Below are positions 50,940 through 60,114 of a DNA stretch of 64,000 nt, in pieces. The notes below the pieces were generated by a model. It was not told the origin of the DNA. It was given only the letters and a program-made list of their open reading frames with translations, and searched no databases. The first letter of the stretch is position 1; each line of letters begins with the position of its first letter. The position numbers were made by a program, and so were the translations under genes. Source of the stretch: Blasia pusilla (lineage: Eukaryota; Marchantiophyta; Marchantiopsida; Blasiales); NCBI GenBank assembly GCA_050084515.1, contig CM114271.1, forward strand, positions 18,104,001 to 18,168,000, in the 5' to 3' direction.

Positions 50940-51480
50940 ACAACCAGAGTGGGATCTTCCGATTGGTGAGTCCAACAGGACAGGTGTATAAACCAGATAG
51001 AGTCTTGTTAGACTCAGGTGCCCAACCTTTGATGTTGGGAAAGCGGCATGTATTGGTTTGGGTATTCGGAGGTCGAGCTTGAGCCTTGCCCATTCCGATT
51101 CAAACATCACTTGGAGGAGCCAATGATAGGTCTCAATTCATGACACGGGAAAAGTTTTTTGTACAGTTGAGACCAGATCATGCGACTGATAGCTCCCGGT
51201 TGGGAGTATCTGCGGTAGTCACATCGGCCGAGTCGTATGATGTACTAGTTGGAGGAGCGATTGTACCCGATGGGTTTTGGATGGATTACTGGATCGAGAC
51301 AGCGTCTTATAGACCAGGTTAGCGGCAAGACGGGATGGACGTATGAGCCAAGTTCGTGTGAGATTTATTTGGGGCTCGACCAGGAGGGTCTTCCCCAACA
51401 AGTGTTAGCATCTATGCCTGGTTTTAGTGGAGTAGTCACTTGGCCAGAGACTTTTTGAGGGTAATGTTTCGCTATGGATT
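50940..51480 (+). pseudogene. Aspartic protease and linker of the methyltransferase-carrying element
   Basis: VYKPDRVLLDSGAQPLMLG at about 50985-51040 holds an intact D-S-G-A protease motif. It is followed, with frame changes near 51060 and 51280, by ESYDVLVGGAI and FWMDYWIETASYRPGW, a linker whose function I do not know, leading into the methyltransferase frame. Confidence 0.75.
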
Positions 51481-52782
51481 CTCCTGCATGCATGAGGAGG
51501 TAGAGGAGGTCCCTATTTTTGCAGCAAATGGCATCCTCATCATTGGATGTGCCACTTTGGAGGAGTGCACTCAAAGCAGAGGGCGTCGCCTAGTGCAGAG
51601 GCTTGGTGTGAGGTCAGTTATACCTCACGAGGAAGAGGAGGCCCCACGGCGGACTCCTACGCCTGGTCCAGTTAGGTTATCCCTTTGGATACTACACCCA
51701 TTGTATGGCAAGTATCCGCCGGAGGGCATTTGTGTGTTAGATCTCTTTGGTGGGATTAGCACTGGTTTGGCAGATGTTGCAGCCGGTATTCTGTCTTGGA
51801 GATACGTGTATGTGGAGCGAGATGAGACGGTCCAGAGAGTCTCATCCCGACATATTGGTCAGTTGATGCGGAGATATCCTGAGTTGTTGTCGCCATCAGC
51901 TATTCGTGGGTACCAGCGTGCTTTACCATCACACATTGCATTGTTGGGGGCGCAGGACCTTGAGAGGGTTGGTCCTGTGGATTTGGTGATTGCTGGATGG
52001 CCATGTCAAGGTCATACACGTGCTGGTCGTGGTGAGGGATTACATGACCCTAGGTCTCGATTGTTTTGGGAGATGTTACGGGTGTTACGACATCTTCAGG
52101 TTCATCAGGCACGTGCTCTAGCTTACATTCTGGAGAATGTTCCATTGTTGGGTGACACTCGGACCCGGATGATGGCGAGTGTTCATGAGGTGCGGTCTTG
52201 GATTGGACCGGCGGTGTTGTTGGATGCAAAGGCGAGTTGGCTCAGCGTGCACATCGCTTGTGCTTGTGGTGGACAAACTTGTTGCTTAGGAGGTTCTCGT
52301 CGAGCATATGATGCAAAGGCAACGGGATCCTCGCCTTTACGGTGGATAGTATCTTGATCTTGGGCAACTTTCTCAAGTGGTGAGGGTTATTGATCGGTCA
52401 CCCATGGCGGTGGTGAACCGGTGGGCGACCTAGGATGGCGCTACCCACATTTGTGAGTTTTCCTCGTCACATGCCTAGGGAAGGGGGTCCGGGGCTTGTA
52501 TGGGATTCTCATGTGCGAAAGTTGGTGGAGCCTAACGCTCATGAGAGAGAGCGTGCGATGGGATTTGCTCTTGGTGTGACAAAGCGGTTGCTTCTAACCG
52601 AGGCTTCACGACGTCATGTGTTGGGTCATGCCATGGACCTGAATTGTTTGACTTGGATTTTGAGTCTTGGTATGGCCGAGCAAGCAGCGTCGACTTCGGA
52701 CTATGTCGTGGGTCTTCCACCCCTTGTAATGAGCTCGATGGCTATCGGGGACGGTAGAGGCATCGGTCAGCGAGGAGAGTAG
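51440..52782 (+). pseudogene. C5-cytosine DNA methyltransferase domain of the retroelement
   Basis: Transfers a methyl group from S-adenosylmethionine to cytosine in DNA. Motif I is CVLDLFGGISTGLADV (51731-51780), with Ser at a usual Gly/Ala position. YVYVERDE follows (motif II). The catalytic PCQ loop is VDLVIAGWPCQGHTRAG (Cys at 52004-52006). ENVPLLGD is motif VI. AQRAHRLCLWWTNL (motif VIII, Gln-Arg-x-His-Arg) is reached after a one-base frameshift at about 52230. A small target-recognition stretch with LPTFVSFPRHMPREGGPG follows, then ERERAMGFALGVT and RHVLGHAMDLNCL (motifs IX and X) in a third frame. All key residues are still readable, so the domain was complete before the frameshifts. 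It sits between protease and reverse transcriptase. Confidence 0.9.
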
Positions 52783-52920
52783 TATTTTGCATCCTTGGAG
52801 TAAATGGGATGTAATGGCTGGGCATGTGGAGTTGGTTGCTCATGCTAGTGGAGGAGTTATTTGCTCAGATGATGGTGTAGCTAAGGGTGTACCATCTTGT
52901 GAGGGGGTTATGAGCGACCA

Positions 52921-53709
52921 ATGGCATCGTCCTCTCCCTCTAGTGTGCCAGTGGAGGAGACTTGGGAGCCATTACTTGGGCCCAAGCTTACGGGAGGTGA
53001 GAAACGACGCTTGACACAATTCCTACGTGCTTATAGGATTTGTTTTGCCTTTAGCATGAAGGAGTTGGGTTCTCTGGTTGGACCCGGTATACGGATTGAT
53101 TTGGCTAGTGATACGCCAATCTTCCGTCGTCCCTACCGATATAGTGATATGGAGAGGGACTTGATTCAGAGTAGGACGTTGGACCTTTTGGAGGCTGGAT
53201 TAGTGGAGTTGTCTCATGGAGAGTATGCATCAGCCACTATCATGCCTGCTAAAAAGGATATGCATGGCAACTACACGGATAGGCGGATGTGTGGAGATTA
53301 CCATCCTATCAATCGGCAAACCAAGGCCGATAGGTATGCCATGCCTACACCTGAGGAGATCTTTGATGTGGTGAGACAGGCAAAGATTTTCAGTACTTTG
53401 GATCTTCGGGCAGGATACCATCAATTGCCGATTCGGGAGAGTGACAAGGCCAAGACAGCATTTTGGGGTGTCAACTCTCATGGCAAGGATTGTTTGTACC
53501 AATGCAAATTCTTACCCTTTGGGTTGAAGAATGCACCTTCCGAGTTTCAAAGAGTGATGGACAGGATCCTAGCAGGGTTGGATTTTGTTCGGTGTTACAT
53601 TGATGATATCTTGGTGTTCAGTAACACGGTGGAGGAGCATCAGATACATTTGCAGATGGTGTTTGAGCGGTTGAAAGCTCATGGTCTACGTTGCATCCGG
53701 AAAGTGTAA
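52921..53709 (+). pseudogene. Reverse transcriptase of the methyltransferase-carrying element
   Basis: A 262-residue open frame with all palm motifs: FRRPYRYSDMERDLI, RMCGDYHPINRQT, STLDLRAGYHQLPI, KFLPFGLKNAPSEFQ and the active site CYIDDILVFSN. It is intact from finger to palm. The connection domain (VEYLGHVIYPGGLGV, RAFMGLANYYRRYV) continues one frame over from about 53700. The gap from the methyltransferase stop at 52780 holds two further stops. Confidence 0.92.
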
Positions 53710-54400
53710 GTTCTTCCATGAGGATGTTGAGTACTTGGGTCATGTGATCTATCCAGGTGGTTTGGGAGTTCAGCAAGCAAAGGTGGAGGCTATTGCACTT
53801 ATTCCGCGTCCGGTAGATGTGAGTAGAGTTCGAGCATTCATGGGATTGGCGAACTACTATCGGAGGTATGTGAAGGATTTAGTGCTATGGCAAAGCCTTT
53901 GAACCAATTGCTGAATCAGATCAAGAGTGGCACTATGGTGAGATGATCGGGAGAGAGCTTTTGGGGAGCTTAAGGCCCAGTTGGTGGCGGCGCCTATCTT
54001 GAGGAGACCTATCGAGGGCGCCCATTTGATTACACGATTGGAGTAGGTTGGGACTTGGAGCGGTGTTGACACAACATGATGATGAGCACATGGAGTTTGT
54101 GGTGGCCTATGCAAGTCGTTCGAATAATGCAATGGAGTCGCGCTTTAGTTCATATGAGGGAGAGTACTTGGCAAGAGTGTGGGTGTGGGCACACTTTAGG
54201 TGTTACTTGTTTGGCACAATACGATTTACCCTTGTTACGATCACCGGCCGCTCAAGTGGTTGATGGAGTCGGACAAGCTTACAGGGAAGCTTGCACGGTG
54301 GGCTCTTATCTTACAGAGTATGACTTCGGGTGGTACATAGACCTGGAGTTGCCAACCTTGATCTTGATGGGTTGAGTAGGAACCCATGTACTAGCCAAGA
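53710..54400 (+). pseudogene. Connection and RNase H of the methyltransferase-carrying element
   Basis: VGLGAVLTQHDDEHMEFVV, MESRFSSYEGEYLARVWV (Glu motif) and, after a frame change near 54235, DHRPLKWLMESDKLTGKLAR with the third acidic residue. Stops at about 53900 and 54045 also break it. Confidence 0.85.
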
Positions 54401-54599
54401 GGATACAATCGGGGCTAGATGGCATGGCGAGGTTGATGAGGAGATGGTGCTAGGTTGGCATGCATCCGCCTTTTATGTTGGTTAGGTGGACTCTAGTATG
54501 GAGGACCACATGATATCTTACTCTAGTCGAGGGTAGATGGCCACCTTGAGATCCTAAGGTTGGAGATGGTGGTACGGATGAGCGTGATATTCATGATGA

Positions 54600-55870
54600 T
54601 GCGTTGGTGTTGGAGTTCCTACGGACCAAGAGGGTGCTAGGCATAGTGAGTGCCAAGGAGCGAGACCGTGTTCTTCAACGTGCTAAGAGGTATCGATTGG
54701 AGGGAACACATATTCTCCGCATGTGGGAGGATGGTAGAGTACGAGTAGTGCCACATTTGGCTCGAGAGAGCGATTGTGCGACATGCCCATGAGGAGTTGG
54801 GACATTTTGGGGTAAAGCGTGACGTATAGCTTACTCCGTGGCCACTATTGGTGGCGTGGCATGCATACTCAGGTGCAGCAGATTGGTGTCACGTTGTATG
54901 GTTTGTGACCGGGTGAGGGCATCATTTAATGCCCCTACACCACAATTACACCCCTTGCCTATTATGGGGTTGGGTTACCGTTGGAGTGTGGACTTTGCGG
55001 GGACCGTTATTGATTGGTATCGACATCATCGATATGTGTTGGTGATGGTGGAGCACTTCTCCAAGTGGATTGAGTTGGTGGCATTACGGACAAGGCAAGT
55101 GAGGAACGGCGATGCGTTTGGATAGAGTGCTTAGTCATTTTGGTGCACCACCGGTGAAGTGTCGACCAACCAGGGTCTGCAATTTCAGGGTGAGTTTCAC
55201 GTCTTGTGTGACAAGGCGTTGATTGATCATCGGACCACGTCTCGAGATCATCCAGAGGCGGATGGTTTGGTGAGCGTGTGGTTCAGACGGTGAAGAGGGC
55301 ATTGCGTAAGTATGGCCTCTGAAGGGGCATCTTGGAGATTGGGATATTCGTTGCCATGGTTAGCCATGGGGTATAGGTTCGCCGCCAAGCATCCTTGGCT
55401 TCCTTCTCACCTTATTTTTCATTATACGGCCGAGATCCAGACTTGCCAAAGAAGAATTGCGTCGGGAGTCTAGTGAGGTGGTGGACCTTGATGACCGAGA
55501 GATGTGGATGAGGGTGTGTTCTCGTAGGCGGAGCTCTTTTGGAGAGTTATGCCAATGACCTTTGAGAATCTTGCCATTGCTCAACACAGGGATACGTTGC
55601 GGTATGCAACCATTCGGGTGGAGGTTATCGACCAGCGATTCGTAGGTTCCATGTGGGGGACTATGTCTATTTGCAGCAGATTGCCCCGACAACGTTGGAT
55701 GTGACGGCAGCCGCACTATTTTACGAGTGCGTGAGGTGTTAGCTTTTGGAGTTCTCATGTTGGAGGGTCGTGATGGAGTTGTTTGGAAGGACCATGTGCG
55801 TAATTATGCGCCATGTCATCTTCCAAATATGGATGGTATTATTGACCCAAGCTTAGCCATGATACGTGCT
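54600..55870 (+). pseudogene. Integrase of the methyltransferase-carrying element
   Basis: The zinc-binding part is degraded (HEELGHFG region near 54795, then RLVSRCMVCDRV). Core: LGYRWSVDFAG (first Asp), YVLVMVEHFSKWIELVAL, a decayed second Asp region (TNQGLQFQGEFH) and RDHPEADGLV with the catalytic Glu. The C-terminal part contains RRFHVGDYV and LMLEGRDGVVWKDHVRNYAPC. At least six frame breaks are present. Confidence 0.82.
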
Positions 55871-55877
55871 AGCTTGA

Positions 55878-56030
55878 GGTGCATGTTGTGTGGGTCTGCT
55901 GTAACGTAGCCCGTATGTTGGTGTGTGATCGGTGTTCTAGGGTTGGCACATGATGTGTTTGACTCCACGTTTGGATGTTGTTCCTACTTTGGAAGGTGGG
56001 TTTGTCTCGATGTACTTAGGAGAGGTAGAT
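55878..56030 (+). pseudogene. Degraded PHD finger at the integrase C-terminus
   Basis: Cys-x2-Cys (CMLCGS, 55880), then after a frameshift MLVCDRCS (Cys at 55924 and 55933), WHMMCLTPRLDVVPTLEG (His 55947, Cys 55956) and RWVCLDV (one more Cys). This is the C4HC3 spacing of a PHD finger with seven of eight zinc ligands; the final Cys is lost. PHD fingers bind histone H3 tails. It follows the integrase tail, where chromoviruses carry a chromodomain. Confidence 0.72.
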
Positions 56031-56036
56031 GACTTG

Positions 56037-56384
56037 ATCTTTGCATGATATGGATTACGGATGTGCGATTAACGATGGGGCAACCTAGCATCGGGCACCA
56101 AGAAGGTGTATAACATGTAGTAGATTACACGGGAGTTAGGGACCCAAGAAGGTGTATAGCATGTAGTAGATGTGTATAGGGCTATGGTAATGGGAGTTAG
56201 AGGGACCTAACCAGTTGTCATGATTACGGGGGGATCTTTGCATGATATGGATTACACTTGCGTTTGTGGATACTCTTCGATTCGGGCACCCAAGAATGTT
56301 ATGTAGGGCTGTATGTGAGTATGGTATGTCGTCTATGTTATGTTGTATGACGTATGGGATTCGATGTATGTTGTATGACAAATT
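56037..56384 (+). repeat. Duplicated segments before the right LTR
   Basis: GATCTTTGCATGATATGGATTAC occurs at about 56037 and 56231 (only its shared core is counted here), and AAGAAGGTGTATA-CATGTAGTAG occurs twice at 56101-56170. 56248-56378 resembles the last 100-130 bp of the LTR itself (compare 56750-56845). No polypurine tract borders the LTR. Confidence 0.65.
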
Positions 56385-56851
56385 TGTCATGACCATACGG
56401 ATTATGTCGAGAGTATAGTCTTTGGTAGAGGCCATTCCTTATGTAGGACCGTAGTGGCTTGGTAGAGATGCGGTTCCATACATAGGGTTGGGGTTACTCA
56501 CTTGGGGGTGACTTTCCCAATAGGGCCCGCTCTTAGGTTGGAGGATATAAGGTGGCTTGCCCTCAAAGAACATTCTTTGAGTTGAGCCTGCTATGCGTTG
56601 GGAGTTAGCCTTGGTAGTGAGTAGAGATCTTGGCTATGGTGTTTCCCGCAAGCTTCGACCTAGATTCTCCCATCGTGGAGTGGGTTTGGCTCGATTGTAT
56701 GTGATTGTAAACGTGTTTAATGATGAGAGGTCTTTCACGGATTTCGTTGTGGTACACTTGCGTTTGTGGATACTCTCGTCTATGTTATGTATGTATGTGA
56801 GTATGGTATGTCAGCGATGTATGTTGTATGACGATGGGGATTCGCACGACA
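56385..56851 (+). repeat. 3' LTR of the methyltransferase-carrying element
   Basis: 467 bp from TGTCATGACC to GCACGACA, full length as judged by the solo LTR at 31966-32438. It carries the same TATA box (near 56545) and a shortened version of the hairpin at 56563-56582. Confidence 0.9.
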
Positions 56852-57147
56852 AAGAATGCGTTGGTATGGATGCTTTTGTTGATTTGAGAGAAGAAGATCT
56901 CATTCATACTAAATCTCAACCGTCATTTATTCACATTCTATCCGATGAGGGTGAGAAATTTATGGATGAATTGAGCAATCCACCTATTCATCCATCTATA
57001 GATACACCATTATGTGAACCAAAAGATATATCTCGAACTCACACATCCAATGTGAATTCAAGTGAAGCTCTACCTACCGAACAAAGTCCAAGAAGCAAAG
57101 CATGTTCTCGACCGGGTATTACAGGACAACCAAACAGAAAAAGATAG
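56852..57147 (+). pseudogene. Harbinger ORF1, 3' part
   Basis: Continues the ORF1 frame after the inserted retroelement: KECVGMDAFVDLREEDLIHT and on to a basic tail ending RPGITGQPNRKR, stop at 57145-57147. Acidic and Ser-rich, with no further domain seen. Confidence 0.7.
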
Positions 57148-57383
57148 TCGAGAGATACCAGTGATAACATTACACAATCAATAAATGGCTTTATTCAAGT
57201 TTTGAAGGAGATAAGTGAGAAGAAAGCTCAAAAAGAAGATAAAAATTGGAGCTCATGTCTCAATTGTTTGAACTTCGTTGTATGGAGTTCCAGTTGAAGA
57301 GAGAAAATCAAGCAGGAAAATCATAAAAAACAAATACTTCTGAAAAAGAAGTATGTATGATCTACCTTAAGCTCTATCGTCGC

Positions 57384-58648
57384 TCAAGTAAGCATGTGTG
57401 TCATAAAATCTTTAAACAGTGTTGCTCGCATAAGTTCATCCGCGATTGTTCTTCTCCCCTCAACTGTACTTTTAGGTTGTGATAGGATAATCCCACCATT
57501 CATCCTATCATCCACTGGATTGATGTCTTGCGGTAAGGGCTCTGTATGTAGGATAACAAAATTATGGAGGACTCCGCATGCAAGCGTTATTTGAGAAACC
57601 ATTTCTAGAGAGATTGGGCAATCGCGTAGAATTGTCCGGCTTCCTTTCAAATGACCAAAAGCATTTTCTATTGTCACTCTTGCCTTTGATGTATGTCTAT
57701 CAAATATATTTTCCAATGGATTGCCTTGATGTAGGTGTCGATGGAAACGCTTCAATAGCCATGGTTGTAGGGGATAGGCGGTATTCTCAAGTATTATGGG
57801 CGGAATGCCTTGAAGTTCTCCGTGATCAAGCGACAATGTAAGTTCTGGTTGAGAAAGGAAACGTTTCTCTTCAATGCATTGAAACAATGTAGATTGCCTT
57901 AAATATGCAGCATCATGAGTGGATCCAGACTTGGTACAACATAAGTCCCAAAACTTCAGATGGGCATCACATATACCTTGGAGAAGCACCGAATAATCAG
58001 AGTGACAATTCCCATAGTGCTATGGGAAATATTTCACAGCAGGTTTGAATTTAAGTTTTATGTGAGACCCATCTATGGCACCTATGATTTGTGAACCTCC
58101 ACAAATACGCTTATATTTGCGCATTTGTTCAATCATTTCATCAATTGTTGGCCATCTATCATATTTGGCATACAATTTATGTCTACTCAATAGAATGTCA
58201 ATGATAATGGATGTGTATTTGACAATTGTCGATTGTCCAATTCCGTATAAGTCACTCAAGATTCAAATTGGTGGATTGTGAGCAAATCAGTAGATAACGC
58301 AACACACTTTGCCATCTTAACTATTTTTCTTGCTCTCTCCCACGATGACACAAGTGACATGAATGGTTCAATCACATCTACTAGCTTCTGGAAATTTTCA
58401 AAATACATTCTATGTCGACTTCTCATGTGAGTGTAAAGAAAATCGTTATTATAAGTCCAAACCTCTTTATGAATGATCTCCCACCAAGTGAATTGTCTTG
58501 GTATTACCCAAAATTCTTTTCCTCCATTTGATTGATTTCGATGCCACTCTGCGATCATGAAATAGAACATGAATAAACTTTGAATATTGACTTCGTCATC
58601 TTCCGTGGTCCGCATCATAAAAGTAACGAGCTCGATTTCACTAAACAT
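57384..58648 (-). pseudogene. PIF/Harbinger DDE transposase
   Basis: Cut-and-paste transposase. N-terminal helix-rich part MRSRHRMYFENFQKLVDVI and VALSTDLLTI (from 58648), then after a frameshift at about 58258 YGIGQSTIVKYTSIII and IIGAIDGSHIKLK (first Asp). A stop near 58020 follows, then CDAHLKFWDLCCTKSGSTHD (second Asp), and IENAFGHLKGSRTIL with the catalytic Glu. LACGVLHNFVI closes the domain. The three acidic residues are present; one frameshift and one stop make it a pseudogene. Confidence 0.88.
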
Positions 58649-60114
58649 TACACCTTCAAGAAATCATGTCCAAATTAGTAAAAAATATCCATAATAATCG
58701 CTAGAATAGTGCCAATGAAAATCTCCTTTTTTTTCACAACCTAGAATATATATGCCTTCCTTGTTGTTCCAAATAAGATCATTAAATAATGTGCTGTGTG
58801 TAAATGCTCTCCCTAATTTGATCTCTTTGAAATGCTCTCTATTTTGCTTTGTAGATCCGTATTGCTTTATACCTAAACCTGTGAGTTGCCAACCCGTAAA
58901 AAAAAGTACTAAATAAGATCAAACGGAGCCGCACACGTTTGTTGCTGCGGAGCCATAGAAGGGTGGCTCCATGTGACCCGCCCTTCTCTTTAGTTCTATA
59001 TTGTTATCTATGCCGTGTTAGAATTTTTAAAATCTTGATAAAAAATGCAAAAATCTAGGTCACAAATACCAATATTTTTGGCGATATTAGGGCATACTTG
59101 TTTCTATGCACTAAATAATAAATTAAAGAAATATAATTCAAATAAGTATATGGAAAACATTCTTAAATTAAAAACACGTCATATGTTTATCCGAATGAGT
59201 CACCGAGACGGTAGTCACGGTACCCAGCGGAGATAATGTCAAGCACCGAGTCAGACGCTCGTGGTCACACAGTTGGACTAGAGTAGCCTCCTGGACGTCT
59301 ACGCGGAGCGCGACGTCGCGAATGCATAGACCGGTACTATCTTGGAGATCCGGTCGCGACCGTGCAGTGTCGCGACCGGATCTCCAAGATTCCCCATCCC
59401 TGATTGGCTGGAGCCCCAAGTGCCGCAACAGACCTACGCGACATTCCGAGTGTCGTTTTCCTTGTTCGGACTCGCGTCGGCTTATTCGCCAGACGGTTTA
59501 AATTGTTCTTACCACTAACCACTACATTGCTACAGTGAGAAAGAAAAAGAAATAAATGAAGGCACTGTTCGATGGTGTTTCTTTCTCTTTATACTTAGGG
59601 TTAGGGTTTGCGAGCCCTGGCACTGGGCACCCACGCACGACATGCATTTCCAAGGAAGAACAAAACGCCTTGTCGTGCTGCGGTCGCGCTTGCTGGAACG
59701 ATCGGAGACAGATTCATCCGCAATCCATGGGATCCGTTTTCCAGTGGCGATTTGCGGAGACTTCTGGAATACAGTGAATCAGGGATTGAGGAATTCGATG
59801 TGAGCCGCTTTTGGCGACTACGGAGACTGGAGTCGCCGACCGGAAGTGGTGGAAGAGGCGGAGGAGGTTGTTGTGATGGGAAGAGGAAGTTGGGATATGG
59901 GGATCAGAATGAAAATTGTGTGGGATGGGTAGGTGCGCGGATCGCAGCAGTGTTGATAATGTGTCCATGGAACTGGAATGAATGATGCATATGCGGGAGA
60001 TCGGGAAAGCGGACGATTGAAACAGGCGGGAGGATTTGATGCTTAGAGAGAAGGAGTGGGCTTTATGATTTGGAGGACTGGACTGTAGGTAGGGAGTATT
60101 GATATTGAGCGTCG
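58649..60114. other. Region between the Harbinger transposase and the tafazzin-like gene
   Basis: 58913-58990 has GC-rich inverted-repeat fragments (GGAGCC/GGCTCC) that may be the transposon end. From about 59170 the GC content rises; 59341-59388 is a perfect hairpin. 59550-60114 probably holds the promoter and 5' UTR of the tafazzin-like gene. The 125-residue plus-strand frame at 59608-59985 shows no motif. Confidence 0.5.
59341..59388. repeat. Perfect 20-bp inverted repeat with 8-nt loop
   Basis: CTTGGAGATCCGGTCGCGAC at 59341-59360 is exactly complementary to 59369-59388, around the loop CGTGCAGT. It is GC-rich and lies within a GC-rich block about 0.7 kb upstream of the tafazzin-like start codon. 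Confidence 0.92.

Larger units (their letters stand above)
47017..56851 (+). mobile_element. Ty3/gypsy element encoding a DNA methyltransferase and PHD finger
   Basis: LTRs at 47017-47379 (3' end missing) and 56385-56851. Insertion made the 4-bp duplication AAGA (47013-47016 and 56852-56855); removing the element and one AAGA restores the ORF1 frame exactly at the junction. Internal order on plus: leader, gag (49035-50290), protease (about 50970-51330), C5-methyltransferase (51700-52780), reverse transcriptase (52921-53709), RNase H (to 54400), integrase (54700-55870), PHD finger (55880-56030). The LTRs are very similar, implying a fairly young insertion, yet gag, methyltransferase, RNase H and integrase all carry frame breaks. 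Confidence 0.9.
46044..58932. mobile_element. PIF/Harbinger-type DNA transposon, interrupted
   Basis: Has a Myb/SANT-like ORF1 on plus (46442-47016 plus 56852-57147) and a DDE transposase on minus (57384-58648), the two-gene content of PIF/Harbinger elements. The ends are uncertain: GGCTCCGTTT at about 46045 has an inverted match, AAACGGAGCC, ending at about 58932, but no TTA/TAA target duplication is visible. The methyltransferase-carrying gypsy element is inserted in ORF1. Confidence 0.6.

Noticed and set aside
51440-52782. Host methyltransferase gene rather than a retroelement domain
   Set aside because: It is intronless, continuous with protease upstream and reverse transcriptase downstream, and enclosed by matching LTRs.
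58913-58990. GC-rich GGAGCC/GGCTCC inverted repeats as a separate small transposon
   Set aside because: Too short and without target duplications; more simply a remnant of the Harbinger end.
59608-59985. 125-residue frame upstream of the tafazzin-like gene
   Set aside because: No motif, overlapping frames on the other strand, and a position that fits the promoter or 5' UTR.
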